Below are positions 29,297 through 38,066 of a stretch of DNA of 64,000 nucleotides, one piece after another. A program made the translations under genes and the position numbers. How positions within the stretch are numbered: the first letter of the stretch is position 1; each line of letters opens with the position of its first letter. The stretch is from Peristeroidobacter soli (GTDB lineage Bacteria; Pseudomonadota; Gammaproteobacteria; Steroidobacterales; Steroidobacteraceae): positions 1,214,640 through 1,278,639 of the forward strand of contig NZ_ML142848.1 of NCBI RefSeq assembly GCF_004138485.1, written 5' to 3'. The notes beneath the pieces were generated by a model. That model saw only the letters and a list, made by a program, of their open reading frames with translations, made no database searches and was not told the origin of the DNA.

Positions 29297-29322
29297 GCCG
29301 CCGGCCCGGAGGGCTCGGCGGC
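29297..29322 (-). terminator. GC-rich hairpin after the ferredoxin reductase gene
   Basis: GCCGCCGGCCC and GGGCTCGGCGGC can form an 11-bp stem with one bulged base and a 3-base loop, starting eight bases after the reductase stop. There is no clear T tract on the minus strand, so termination is plausible but not certain. Confidence 0.4.
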
Positions 29323-29329
29323 GGCAAAC

Positions 29330-30613
29330 TCAGGCTTGAGGCGCGGCGGCCTGTACCGGGCCGGCGAGGTTCTTCAGCGGCACCGTTTCGTCGGCGAGTG
29401 CGGCGGGATCGAAGGGTTTACAAGCCGCCACCATGCGCTTGGCGACCATGAATTCCTGGGCGCGATTGACGGCGTCGACGGCGATCAGCCGGCCTTGCTT
29501 CAAATAGAACGCAGCGAACGACTTGTTCTGCATCGAGCCACGCAGCACGAATTGATCGTAGCCTTGCGACAGCCCGGTCATTTGCAACTTCAGATCGTAC
29601 TGATCGGACCAGAACCAGGGCACCGAGTCGTAAACTTTCGGTTTGCCGGCAAGCGAACCCGCGGCAACGCGCGCCTGCTCGACAGCATTCGGCACCGACT
29701 CCAGACGAATGCGACGTCCGCAGAACACGCTGGGATGACTCGTACAGTCACCGGCCGCAACGATGTCCGGATCGGACGTGACCGCGTACTCGTTGACGAC
29801 GATGCCGTTGTCCACCTCCAGACCAGCAGCCTGCGCCAGTTCGGTGTTCGGCAACAAGCCGATACCGACGACCACGAAGTCCGCCGGAATCACCACACCG
29901 CCCGTGCAATGAACCGCAGTCACCGCGTCGCCCGCTTCGTTGAAGTCGAGGCCGGTCACTTCGATGTTGGTGCGCAGATCGACCCCGGCATTGCGATGGA
30001 TCGTCTCGTAGAACTCCGACATCTGCGGCGCCGTCACTCGCGCGAGCACGCGCGGCAACGCTTCGAGCACGGTGACCTTCACGTCGCGAGCAATTGCCGA
30101 CGCGGCAACTTCCAATCCAACGTAACCGCCACCGATAACGACCAGCCGCTGCCCTTCCTGGAAGCGCTCGCGAATCGCCATCACGTCATCGATATTGCGC
30201 AGGTAATGGAAGTTCCTGGTCCGCTCGGCGCGAGCCGCATCGCTGATGGTCATGCGACGGGCGCGACCGCCGGTGGCCAGGCCCAGCTTGGAATACGTGA
30301 CTTCACGACCGTCATCGAACACCAGCTTCTTGTTGGCCCGATCGATGCGCTCGACGCGGCGGCTCAACAGCAAGCCGATGTTTGCTTTCTCATACGCAGC
30401 CTGTTGCCGCAGATACAGCGCCGTCGCCTCGCACTCGCCTTTCAGATAGGCCTTCGACAGCGGCGGGCGCTGATATGGCAGATACGCCTCTTCGCCGATG
30501 ACCGTCAGCGGCCCGGCATAGCCTTGTTGACGTAGCGCGAACGCGAGCTCGCCGCCGGCATGACCCGCGCCGACGATATAAATGTGATCTTCAGTGTGCG
30601 TATCGGACATCAT
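29330..30613 (-). CDS. FAD-dependent ferredoxin (putidaredoxin-type) reductase
   Basis: 427 residues. It has an FAD dinucleotide fold ([16 protein letters not shown]), an NAD(P)H fold ([16 protein letters not shown]) and the second FAD contact [10 protein letters not shown], with a C-terminal thioredoxin-reductase-like cap. This matches putidaredoxin/rhodocoxin reductases, which pass electrons from NAD(P)H to adrenodoxin-type ferredoxins serving cytochrome P450s or Rieske oxygenases. The ATG overlaps the ferredoxin stop, so the two are made together as an electron-transfer pair. No P450 or oxygenase gene is in the window, so the terminal enzyme is unknown. Confidence 0.93.
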   Translation of the reverse strand: MMSDTHTEDHIYIVGAGHAGGELAFALRQQGYAGPLTVIGEEAYLPYQRPPLSKAYLKGECEATALYLRQQAAYEKANIGLLLSRRVERIDRANKKLVFDDGREVTYSKLGLATGGRARRMTISDAARAERTRNFHYLRNIDDVMAIRERFQEGQRLVVIGGGYVGLEVAASAIARDVKVTVLEALPRVLARVTAPQMSEFYETIHRNAGVDLRTNIEVTGLDFNEAGDAVTAVHCTGGVVIPADFVVVGIGLLPNTELAQAAGLEVDNGIVVNEYAVTSDPDIVAAGDCTSHPSVFCGRRIRLESVPNAVEQARVAAGSLAGKPKVYDSVPWFWSDQYDLKLQMTGLSQGYDQFVLRGSMQNKSFAAFYLKQGRLIAVDAVNRAQEFMVAKRMVAACKPFDPAALADETVPLKNLAGPVQAAAPQA

Positions 30614-30927
30614 TCTTCCGGAGCGAGGATCACGCGCAGGCCGTCGTGTTCCGGCTGCAACTGGATCTGACAGGACAGACGCGAATTGTCCTGGCGGAAC
30701 TGCAGCTCGGCGAGCAGATCGCCTTCATCGCTCTGACGCTCCGGCAGCTTCGCCACCCATTCCGGGGCGATGTAGACATGGCAGGTGGCGCAGGAGCACA
30801 TGCCACCGCAGATTGCGCTGACGCCGTAGTCCAATTCGCGCAGCGTTTCCATCAAAGAGCCCTGCGGCGCCGTCTCCACCTCATGCTCACCGCCATTGCG
30901 GTCCACCACGCTCAACCGAATACTCAT
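30610..30927 (-). CDS. Adrenodoxin-type [2Fe-2S] ferredoxin
   Basis: 105 residues. The cluster ligands follow the adrenodoxin/putidaredoxin spacing: Cys40, Cys46 and Cys49 in ICGGMCSCATCHV (C-x5-C-x2-C), and Cys86 in RLSCQIQL. The acidic loop after the cluster (ERQSDEGDLL) suits docking to a reductase. The stop overlaps the start of the FAD reductase gene, so they form one electron-transfer unit. It lies 70 bases downstream of cofD in the same direction and may be read from the cof promoter. Confidence 0.95.
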   Translation of the reverse strand: MSIRLSVVDRNGGEHEVETAPQGSLMETLRELDYGVSAICGGMCSCATCHVYIAPEWVAKLPERQSDEGDLLAELQFRQDNSRLSCQIQLQPEHDGLRVILAPEE

Positions 30928-30997
30928 TCAAATGCTCCAGCCCGACCCAGACCCCGAAACCGGGCGGCAATTGTGCCATTTCACGGTCCGGAACGGC

Positions 30998-31939
30998 TCA
31001 CAACTTGCCAAAAGACGCGGCGAATTCCAGCACTTCACGGGCCAGCCGGTGCTTGTCCCCCGCTGTCTTCATCAGCGTGGCGGTCAGGTGCGTGGCGACG
31101 CCGATTTCCGGCGCCAGATGCGCTTCGGACTGGTCGAGCACGAAGCCGTCGATGATGCCTTCGTAGAAGCGGGCAATGGTCGCGGACGACGGTTCCAGCT
31201 GCAACTCGCCCATGATTTTGCTGGTCGGGCCCTTCACCGCCAGGCCGTTGACCAGCGGCGAGACCGCGATCACCGGCGCTCTGGCCTCCACCAACAACTC
31301 GCGCCACGCGGGCATTTCCAGGAACGGCGCGATGCTCAGCCAGGGATTCGACGGACAGATGACGATGGTCCGCAGCGCCGGATCTTCCGCCACCTGCCGA
31401 AGGATAGGCACGAGCTGCGCGTCGGCCGCGCCCGCATAAGCGAGGCCCTTCACCACCGGCTCACAGCGTCGCGCGACGAAATAGTGCTGAAAATCCAGCG
31501 TCCCTTCGTCGGTGATCACCATGGTTCGCACCAGATCGTTCGACATTGGCACCACCCGGCTCAGGATGCCGAAGTGACGCGCGAAGTCGGTGGTGATGTT
31601 GGACAGCTTTTCGCCAGCATTCAGACGACGCGTGCGCTCGATATGGACCGCCAGGTCCTTGTCGCCGAGCCGGAACCAGCTCTCGCCGCCGAGCCGCTCT
31701 ATTTCCGCCATGAAATGCCAGCTCTCGTTGGCGCGCCCCCAGCCCAGCTCGGGGTTCGCCAGGTCGGCGAGCGTGTAGAGCATGGTGTCGATGTCGGGCG
31801 AGATCGACAGGCCCAGATGCTCGAAATCGTCGCCGGTGTTGACCGCGACGGTCAGCTCGCCCGGCGGCAGCACATGCTGTAAACCCACGGCGAGCTTGGC
31901 CCCGCCGATGCCTCCTGACAGCGCCAGTACCTGAGTCAT
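30998..31939 (-). CDS. cofD: 2-phospho-L-lactate (or PEP) transferase CofD/FbiA
   Basis: 313 residues. The N-terminal LALSGGIGGAKLAVGL and the block VNTGDDFEHLGLSISPDID are diagnostic of CofD, which joins FO to a phospho-lactate or phosphoenolpyruvate unit to give (dehydro)F420-0. SPLVNGLAVKGPT in the C-terminal half also fits. The start overlaps the cofE stop by four bases. Presence of F420 genes is unusual in this type of genome. CofC/FbiD and the FO synthase genes are not in the window. Confidence 0.93.
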   Translation of the reverse strand: MTQVLALSGGIGGAKLAVGLQHVLPPGELTVAVNTGDDFEHLGLSISPDIDTMLYTLADLANPELGWGRANESWHFMAEIERLGGESWFRLGDKDLAVHIERTRRLNAGEKLSNITTDFARHFGILSRVVPMSNDLVRTMVITDEGTLDFQHYFVARRCEPVVKGLAYAGAADAQLVPILRQVAEDPALRTIVICPSNPWLSIAPFLEMPAWRELLVEARAPVIAVSPLVNGLAVKGPTSKIMGELQLEPSSATIARFYEGIIDGFVLDQSEAHLAPEIGVATHLTATLMKTAGDKHRLAREVLEFAASFGKL

Positions 31940-32697
31940 CGGAACAGATCCTGATCCTTGGACCGGAGCAACGCCGCCGCGTTACGTTCAGTCGCCGTCC
32001 ATTGCAGTCCTCGTGCGATTACCACTGGAGTTCCCTCGCTTGCTTCACCCATGACCAACGCGGCGCCGGCGGCGACGGCGTCGGCCAAGCCGACCTCCGT
32101 CATTTCCAGCACGCGACCCTCCCGGTCATATTCGCCGCGACGGTCGATAATGGATGGCAGTCCGGCCGCTCCGATGGCGACATTGACGACGCCGTTGCGC
32201 CAGGCCCGGCCAAAACTGTCGCTGATCAGCACCGCCACCGGTACTTGCCAACGCGCCATCAGCTCGCTCCGCAAACGTTCAGCGGAAGCGTCCGGATCCT
32301 GAGGCAGCAATAACACTCGATCCCGGGCGGCGCCGGGAACGTTCGATCGATCGACGCCGGCATTGGCCATCACATGACCGAGCCGGTGACGAACGATGAG
32401 CACATTGGGCACGGCTCGCATCACTTCCTGTGACTCCGACAGCACGACTTCGACGAGCTTCGCATCCTTGCGCGTCTGCGCTGCCAATTCCAACGCGCGA
32501 GCCGACGGCGTGATCGTGCGCAAGTCGACGGTGCGGCCTTCGGCTTTGGAAACAATCTTCTGTGCAACGACGATCACATCGAACGGCGCGGGCACCAGGC
32601 CCGCACCCTCGACAGCCGTGGCGATCGTCTGCGACAGATCCCGACCCGCCTCGATTTCGGGCAACCCCGGCAAGGCGGTGAAGACAACGGATTTCAC
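31936..32697 (-). CDS. cofE: Coenzyme F420-0:L-glutamate ligase CofE
   Basis: 253 residues from a GTG. VIVVAQKIVSKAEGR near residue 45 and ISDSFGRAWRNGVVNVAIG near 160 are signature segments of CofE/FbiB ligase domains, which add glutamates to F420-0 using GTP. The length equals the stand-alone (archaeal-type) enzyme; the nitroreductase-like domain fused in actinobacterial FbiB is missing. It is coupled to cofD downstream and begins eight bases after an enoyl-CoA hydratase/isomerase gene, so all may form one transcript. Confidence 0.93.
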   Translation of the reverse strand: MKSVVFTALPGLPEIEAGRDLSQTIATAVEGAGLVPAPFDVIVVAQKIVSKAEGRTVDLRTITPSARALELAAQTRKDAKLVEVVLSESQEVMRAVPNVLIVRHRLGHVMANAGVDRSNVPGAARDRVLLLPQDPDASAERLRSELMARWQVPVAVLISDSFGRAWRNGVVNVAIGAAGLPSIIDRRGEYDREGRVLEMTEVGLADAVAAGAALVMGEASEGTPVVIARGLQWTATERNAAALLRSKDQDLFR

Positions 32698-32705
32698 GCG
32701 ATGAA

Positions 32706-33479
32706 TCAGCGGCCCGTGAATTGCGGAGCGCGCTTCTCGAAGAACGCTTGCACGCCTTCGTCGAAATCCTGGCTGTCGATGCAGCCCCGTTGAATCTCAC
32801 CTTCCTCGCGGATCGCACCAGCGAGATCCAATGCGTGCGCGCGACGAAGCAGCTGCTTCGTGCCCGCCACCGCCAGCGGCGGAGCGTCGGCCAGTTTCTC
32901 CGCGAGCGCGATGGCCTGATCGAGCAACTCCGCATCAGGCACAACTCGATTCGCCAGGCCCAGCTCGACACAGCGTGCCGCAGGAATGCGATCGCCTATC
33001 AGCGCCAGTTCAAAGGCGAGCCGAGTACCGACGCGCTCCGCGAATTGCCACGTGAGACCGCCATCGGGCACCAGTCCGATTTTCGCAAACGGCAATTGCA
33101 CGAATGCTTTCTCGCCCATCACCAACATGTCGCACGCGAGCGCGTAGCCCGCGCCGATGCCGCTGGCGAAACCATTGACCGCGCCGATGACCGGCTTCGG
33201 CAACTGGGCGATGGCAAGAATGCCGGGCGCGAATTCCTCATCGATCATCGCCTGCACTTTCGCCCCCACGCGCGGCAAGCTGCCGAGATCGGCGCCAGCG
33301 CTGAAGCCGCGCCCCGCACCGGTCAGGACCACGGCGCGAATGTGTTCGGCGGCCGCGATCTTTTTGAAGGCATCGATCAGGCCGACACGCATCTCATGCG
33401 TGAACGTGTTCAGCGCATCGGGACGATTCCACGTCACAAGCGCCACCCGGCCGCGCTCTTCGTACAGGACTTCGCTCAT
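32706..33479 (-). CDS. Enoyl-CoA hydratase/isomerase (PaaG-like)
   Basis: 257 residues of crotonase fold. ATG 33479 follows GGGGAGAGCT; the frame open to 33500 has no better start. The oxyanion-hole segments are visible (FSAGADLGSLP and NGFASGIGAGYALACD). In the second catalytic region the family Glu is replaced by Asp in KIGLVPDGGLTW, the pattern of PaaG-type ring-epoxide or double-bond isomerases rather than classical hydratases. It is the first gene of a run with cofE, cofD, ferredoxin and reductase. A ring- or side-chain-degradation role is inference. Confidence 0.9.
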   Translation of the reverse strand: MSEVLYEERGRVALVTWNRPDALNTFTHEMRVGLIDAFKKIAAAEHIRAVVLTGAGRGFSAGADLGSLPRVGAKVQAMIDEEFAPGILAIAQLPKPVIGAVNGFASGIGAGYALACDMLVMGEKAFVQLPFAKIGLVPDGGLTWQFAERVGTRLAFELALIGDRIPAARCVELGLANRVVPDAELLDQAIALAEKLADAPPLAVAGTKQLLRRAHALDLAGAIREEGEIQRGCIDSQDFDEGVQAFFEKRAPQFTGR

Positions 33480-33563
33480 AGCTCTCCCCTTCAACAGCAC
33501 GGCAGGATGGCGCGAACCCGTGCGTCGTGCAACAGGATGACGGCTAAGGTTTAGGGGTATTGC

Positions 33564-34183
33564 CTATTTCGAACGGGGATCGCGGACTTCGGGCTGGGAC
33601 GGAACGCCCGCGCGCACGCGCGCCACTATGTCGCACATCCAGTCGTGCAGATTGCGACGTAATGTTTCCGCACCGACAGTGTCTCCATGCACGACAGTGG
33701 CGAATGCGCGCCCCTTCAGGTGACCAATACACGGGCGTGACGATCATCACTTCATGCGCCGCGACCCAGCGCGGATAGATTTCGTTCATCCAATCGTCGA
33801 TCCGGCCGAGCGAATGATTGGGATAGCACGAGCACGGCCAATGGCACAACGGCAGCGCCGTCGACACACAGGCCTTGCACGGATAAATGGCGGGTCGCGC
33901 CACTGCTCAGCAATATCCGAGTCGGGCCCTTCGCGTCTTCGTGCGAGCGCTGCGCTTTGCGAATCTCAGCGCGCGCCTGCAACCATTGTTCGGATAGCTG
34001 ATATTCCGGATTCTCGAACTCGGGCCCGGCGGCGCGAGTGCGAGGAGCCTTACGGCCTTCGTGATACGCCTGCCACGCGATGTCCGCCAAGGCGTCGATG
34101 TCTTTCGAGCCCTCGAACGCAAGATCGTAACAGCGCTGACGGAAACGGTCGCGGAAGGTGTGCTGGTCGATCTGCGCCGACAC
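33564..34183 (-). pseudogene. Decayed flavodoxin-family (NADPH-dependent FMN reductase-like) gene
   Basis: Three frames on the minus strand carry successive parts of one protein. The first runs from FRDRFRQRCYDLAFEG to SHEDAKGPTRILL (to about 33930), then CKACVSTALPLCHWPCSCYP with WMNEIYPRWVAAHEVMIVTPVYW (about 33735-33890), then HLKGRAFATVVHGDTVGAE up to a stop at 33564-33566. In intact relatives, as I recall them, the FMN P-loop segment lies between the first two parts and a YQAPS-type segment between the last two; both are missing. So at least two internal deletions and two frame changes have removed the cofactor site. It cannot make a working enzyme. Confidence 0.8.
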
Positions 34184-34338
34184 GCCGAGTCTTCTCGGCT
34201 CCGGCACAACGGGTTCTTTGCAATCATCGGCTTCCTGCAGAAGAATCATCCCGACAGCCTGCCAAGAAATTCGCGCATCGCTGGAGAGCGACAGCGCCAA
34301 CGAAAGAACGCTCGACGCCCCGATCGAGCGCGCCGCCG

Positions 34339-34526
34339 TCAACTCTTGATTGGCACCCACACTTCGAGACCGCCCTGCCCGGTCTTCCCATCGAACTCGG
34401 GGCCGTACACTTCGAGCGGCGGCGCATCGGCCGCTTCGTGGCCCGACTCCGGCGATGCCGGCGAGCAGTAACGCCTTCTTGTTCGAAATGCGGCGGCTCG
34501 AGCTTGGGAAGATGCTGATTGGTCAT
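34339..34526 (-). pseudogene. Remnant of a GyrI-like (AraC effector-binding) protein gene
   Basis: It begins with ATG TNQHLPKLEPPHFE, shifts frame to NKKALLLAGIAG, and then in a third frame gives SGHEAADAPPLEVYGPEFD with GGLEVWVPIKS and a stop. The tail resembles the end of GyrI-like small-molecule-binding domains. The middle (about 100 residues) is missing. This is a deleted, frame-broken gene lying beside the flavodoxin pseudogene in the same direction. Confidence 0.6.
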
Positions 34527-34575
34527 GGCGAGGGCTCCACGATGGCGCCCGCGCCTCGCATGATGGATCTTGCGG

Positions 34576-35586
34576 TCAGCGCGCCGGCGCCTTGGTCAGT
34601 GCCTGGTCCAGGATACCGCCGTCGGCAAAGTGAGTCTTGATGATGTTGTCCCAGCCGCCGAACACTTCCTCGACCGTCACCAGTTTGATCTCCGGGAACT
34701 GCGCGGCATATTTCTTCGAGACGTTGGCATCGCGGACGCGGTTGTAGTGTCGGGCAATGATGTCCTGGCCGGCCGGGCTGTAGAGATACTTCAGATAAGC
34801 AGTCGCGGCTTCGCGCGTCTTCTTGCGATCCACGACCTTGTCGACCACCGCGACCGGAAAATCGGCGCGCAGGCTCATGGACGGAACCACTTCCTGCAAA
34901 TTGCTCTTGCCGTACTCGCGACGGATGGCGGTGATTTCGCTCTCGAAAGTGACCAGCACATCGCCGATATTGCGTTCGATGAACGTCGTCGTCGCGCCGC
35001 GTCCACCCGTGTCGAACACCGGCACATTCGCCAGCAAGCGGGCCACGAAATCCTTGGCCTTCGCTGCATCACCTTTGTTCTGCGCCAGCGCGTAAGCATA
35101 CGCGGCGAGATAGGTGTAACGGCCATTGCCCGACGTCTTGGGATTCGGAAACACCACTTGAATGCCGGGCCTGGCGAGGTCGCTCCAGTCCTTCACCTGC
35201 TTGGGATTGCCCTGGCGCACCATCAACACCGGCAGCGAATAGAACGGCGATGCATTGTTCGGCAGCCGCTGCCGCCAGTCGGCACCGACCAGACCGGCCT
35301 TGTGGAGCAGATCGATGTCGGTGGCCTGATTGAACGTCACCACGTCGGCGGGCAAGCCGTCGGCCACCGAGCGGGCCTGCTTGGAAGAGCCGCCATGGGA
35401 CTGACGGATCTTGAAGGTCTGGCCGGTCTGCTTTTTCCATTCAGCAACGAAGGCGGGATTCACATCCTCGAACAGCTCGCGCGCCACGTCGTAGGAGGCA
35501 TTGAGCAGTTCCTGCGAAAACGCGGCGGGGGCCAGCAGCAATCCGGCCAGCGCCAGCCAGGGGCGAACGTTCCTACGCACTGCCAT
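34576..35586 (-). CDS. sbp: Periplasmic sulfate-binding protein of an ABC importer
   Basis: 336 residues with a signal peptide (1-24, ending AAFS). The mature N-terminus ELLNASYDVARELFEDVNPAF is the standard start of Sbp/CysP proteins (shown here only to its full motif length), and HGGSSKQARSV and NPKTSGNGRYTYL are sulfate-binding segments. It delivers sulfate or thiosulfate to a CysTWA permease, whose genes are absent from the window. This solitary gene is common in proteobacteria and is usually under cysteine control, but no Cys-regulator box was recognised. Confidence 0.94.
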   Translation of the reverse strand: MAVRRNVRPWLALAGLLLAPAAFSQELLNASYDVARELFEDVNPAFVAEWKKQTGQTFKIRQSHGGSSKQARSVADGLPADVVTFNQATDIDLLHKAGLVGADWRQRLPNNASPFYSLPVLMVRQGNPKQVKDWSDLARPGIQVVFPNPKTSGNGRYTYLAAYAYALAQNKGDAAKAKDFVARLLANVPVFDTGGRGATTTFIERNIGDVLVTFESEITAIRREYGKSNLQEVVPSMSLRADFPVAVVDKVVDRKKTREAATAYLKYLYSPAGQDIIARHYNRVRDANVSKKYAAQFPEIKLVTVEEVFGGWDNIIKTHFADGGILDQALTKAPAR

Positions 35587-35684
35587 CGATCCTGAATGAG
35601 GGGGCAGCGATTCTGCAGGGAGCGCGCCGGCTGTGTCAGTAACGACGCGGTGATAAGGAAGTTATCGGCAGTTATGAGAGCAAC

Positions 35685-35712
35685 GAGGCGGCGTCGCTGT
35701 CGACGCCGCCTC
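35685..35712. terminator. Perfect 12-bp stem hairpin after the lipoprotein gene
   Basis: GAGGCGGCGTCG and CGACGCCGCCTC pair perfectly around a CTGT loop, 25 bases beyond the stop of the small lipoprotein gene. There is no T tract, so it may act as a weak terminator or mRNA-stabilising hairpin. Confidence 0.5.
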
Positions 35713-35736
35713 TCGGGCCGAATGGCCCCATCACGA

Positions 35737-35976
35737 CTACTGATTCGGCGGCGGCGGCGTGGTGCCTTCAGCCGGCGGCGGAGTCGTGGTGGCATCCGGC
35801 GGCGGCGGCGTTTCGGACGGCGTCGGGCTCGGAGCCGGTTCAGCCGGGCTCGGTGCTGGCGTCGTCATCGGCGCGCTATCGGCCGGCGGCGAGGTCATGT
35901 CGGAGTTGTCGTTCTTTTTAGCGCAACCAGCCGCGAACACCACGGCGGTCACAGCGAGCAAAGTAAAGACACGCAT
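35737..35976 (-). CDS. Small proline-rich lipoprotein
   Basis: 79 residues. The signal peptide ends in a lipobox (VFAAGC, Cys18), so the mature protein is a lipid-anchored chain of about 62 residues made almost wholly of Pro, Thr, Ser and Ala (SPPADSAPMTTPAPSPAEP). Such a chain is likely unstructured and could act as a spacer in the envelope. GGAGGATGAGAC precedes the ATG. The same sequence reads as Gly/Val repeats on the other strand, but only this frame has a signal peptide and ribosome site. It is not in an operon. Confidence 0.8.
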   Translation of the reverse strand: MRVFTLLAVTAVVFAAGCAKKNDNSDMTSPPADSAPMTTPAPSPAEPAPSPTPSETPPPPDATTTPPPAEGTTPPPPNQ

Positions 35977-36118
35977 GTCTCATCCTCCAGAATGTTTCCG
36001 ATGATCGGCGTCCCCTACTAAGCGGTTTGCCTTCGGGATGGTTCCAAAACCGTCCGCGGCTCGATGAATGTCAATGTTTCGTCAACACAAGTTCATGCGT
36101 CGACCAAGGCCGTCTCTC

Positions 36119-36124
36119 TATAAT
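36119..36124 (+). promoter_or_regulatory. Probable -10 element for the M20 hydrolase gene
   Basis: A perfect TATAAT lies 41 bases before the ATG of the M20 gene in an otherwise GC-rich region. No good -35 hexamer is found at 16-18 bases, so the call rests on the -10 alone. Confidence 0.45.
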
Positions 36125-36164
36125 GCGCAGCAAATACCAACCTGCGAACAAAGGAACTGACTCA

Positions 36165-37430
36165 ATGCCCGCGTCCGCCCGCGCCATGGTTCACGCCTTC
36201 CTGGAGCGCGAGTTCATCCGGCAGGTGGAATTTCTTGCCGAGTTGGTGCGCGTGCCCAGTGACAATCCTCCCGGCGACTGCTCGCCTGCCGCGGAGCGCG
36301 CGCACGAATTGCTGGAAGGTCTGCTCGATCTGGAAGTCGAAATGGACGTCGTGCCCGAGGCGGTCGCTAAGGCGAATGGAATGATCTCCGCGACCAACCT
36401 GATCGTGCGCCGGCGTTTTGGCCGTGGCGGCGCGACCATCGCGCTCAATGCGCACGGTGATGTAGTGCCACCGGGCCAGGGCTGGACCCGCGATCCTTAC
36501 GGCGCGGAGATCATCGACGATCCCGATCACGGGCTGGTGATGTTTGGTCGCGGCGTTGCGGTGAGTAAATCCGACTTCGCGACTTATACATGGGCCCTGC
36601 TCGCTCTGATTGAACTGGAGAAGCACGGCGTGCCGCTCAACGGCGTGGTCGAGCTGCACTTCACCTACGACGAGGAAGTCGGCGGCAATCTCGGGCCGAA
36701 GCGTCTCTTGCAACAGCATCTCAGCACGCCGAGCCTGGCGATCTGCGCCGGCTTCTCTTACGCGGTCACCAGCGCGCACAACGGCTGTTTGCACCTGGAA
36801 ATCGTGGTGAATGGCAAGTCGGGTCACGCGGCGATTCCCGCCACGGGCGTCGACGCGCTCGAAGCGGCGACCGATATTCTCAACGTGCTCTATTCACAGC
36901 GAGCCGAGCTGTCGCAAAAGCAATCGAAGGTGCGCGGCATCGAGACGCCGACGCTGACCATCGGGCTCATCCAGGGCGGCATCAATACGAATGTCGTGCC
37001 CGACCGCGTCACGCTTCGCCTGGATCGCCGCACGATCCCGGAAGAGTCGGCCGAGGAGGCGGAATCACAGCTACGTGCGTTGATCGAAAGCGCGGTCGCG
37101 CAGCGTCCTGGCATCACTGTGGAAATCAAACGCGTCATGCTGGCGGAGCCGCTGCTCGAACTGCCCGACGCCGCGCGCATGATCATCGCCCTGCGTACGC
37201 ACGCGGAAGAAGAGTTTGGCGTCGCCATCCCAGTGCAAGGTGTGCCGCTCTACACGGATGCGCGACACTATTCCTCAGCCGGCATTCCCACCGTGCTCTA
37301 CGGCGCTGGCCCTAAAACGCTGCAGGATGCGAACGGTCACGGCGCGGACGAATGTTTGCGTCTCGACGATTTGAGAAAAGCGACCGCGGTGATCGCACTG
37401 ACGCTCGCGGACTTGATGAAGGGCCACTAA
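36165..37430 (+). CDS. M20-family metallohydrolase (ArgE/DapE-like)
   Basis: 421 residues; the ATG at 36165 follows AAAGGAACTG. Metal-site segments are visible: NAHGDVVPPG (His, Asp), TYDEEVGGNLGP (catalytic Glu and metal Glu) and the C-terminal ARHYSSAGIP with its His-bearing strand. The usual GRGASDMK bridging-Asp segment is replaced by GRGVAVSKSD, a variant found in one DapE-like subgroup. The central lid domain (SGHAAIPATGVDALEA) is intact. It probably hydrolyses an N-acyl amino acid or small peptide; the substrate is not readable. The stop overlaps that of the convergent phosphoribosyltransferase gene. Confidence 0.9.
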   Translation: MPASARAMVHAFLEREFIRQVEFLAELVRVPSDNPPGDCSPAAERAHELLEGLLDLEVEMDVVPEAVAKANGMISATNLIVRRRFGRGGATIALNAHGDVVPPGQGWTRDPYGAEIIDDPDHGLVMFGRGVAVSKSDFATYTWALLALIELEKHGVPLNGVVELHFTYDEEVGGNLGPKRLLQQHLSTPSLAICAGFSYAVTSAHNGCLHLEIVVNGKSGHAAIPATGVDALEAATDILNVLYSQRAELSQKQSKVRGIETPTLTIGLIQGGINTNVVPDRVTLRLDRRTIPEESAEEAESQLRALIESAVAQRPGITVEIKRVMLAEPLLELPDAARMIIALRTHAEEEFGVAIPVQGVPLYTDARHYSSAGIPTVLYGAGPKTLQDANGHGADECLRLDDLRKATAVIALTLADLMKGH

Positions 37431-37996
37431 GCCCTGGTTCGCGCCGTCGGCAAAAAGAAATCTTCGCCGACCGGCTTGTTCGCCAGGATCTCTTCACGCG
37501 TCAGTCCCTGCACTTCGTGCGGGAACACCAGCCACTGATCCGTCTCGCGAATGTAATAGTCGGGTCGCAACGAGCTGGTGTTCCGCGTGGGCTTGTAATA
37601 GACGGTCGCGATCCTCACCTGGTCCGGCATGTTGCGTCGACAGCGACGCTGCAACTCCGCGACCACGGCTTCGAGACTGCGCCCCGAATCGAACACGTCA
37701 TCGATCACCAACAACTGGTCCTCGAAGCTCAACTGCGACACCAGGTAGTCGATCGCATGCACGCGCACTGTCTTCGATTGCCGGTCGATGCCTTGGTACG
37801 AGGAGGTGCGGATCGCGATGTGATCGCACTCGATGCCATTGAACTCCAGCACCTCCTGCACCGAGATGCCGATCGGCGCCCCGCCGCGCCACACGCCCAC
37901 CAGGAACGACGGCCGGAAGCCGCTGCGGACGATCTGAACCCCCAGCGCCAGTGAGTCCCGCAACAGGGAATCCGCCGAAATATAGGTTTTTTCCAT
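37427..37996 (-). CDS. Purine-type phosphoribosyltransferase (hypoxanthine/xanthine PRTase-like)
   Basis: 189 residues from ATG 37996 (a longer frame to 38068 is antisense to bioA's leader). The PRPP-binding loop LLVIDDVFDSGRSL is the type I phosphoribosyltransferase signature. The hood region with YVSAD-like start and WRGGAPIG fits hypoxanthine/xanthine PRTases, which salvage purine bases. The C-terminus (FLPTARTRA) is typical of a small group in this clade. It stands alone, back to back with bioA and converging on the M20 gene with a 4-base overlap. Confidence 0.85.
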   Translation of the reverse strand: MEKTYISADSLLRDSLALGVQIVRSGFRPSFLVGVWRGGAPIGISVQEVLEFNGIECDHIAIRTSSYQGIDRQSKTVRVHAIDYLVSQLSFEDQLLVIDDVFDSGRSLEAVVAELQRRCRRNMPDQVRIATVYYKPTRNTSSLRPDYYIRETDQWLVFPHEVQGLTREEILANKPVGEDFFLPTARTRA

Positions 37997-38066
37997 CGCC
38001 GCATCATACACGCGGGAGCCAACTCGCTTACACTGTCGACCTGATTCCGTAGACGAGGTTGACAGC

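Noticed and set aside
33752-34360. 202-residue minus-strand frame as an intact flavodoxin-family protein
   Set aside because: Only its middle matches the family. It lacks the FMN P-loop and its last third is out of frame, with the true continuation in two other frames.
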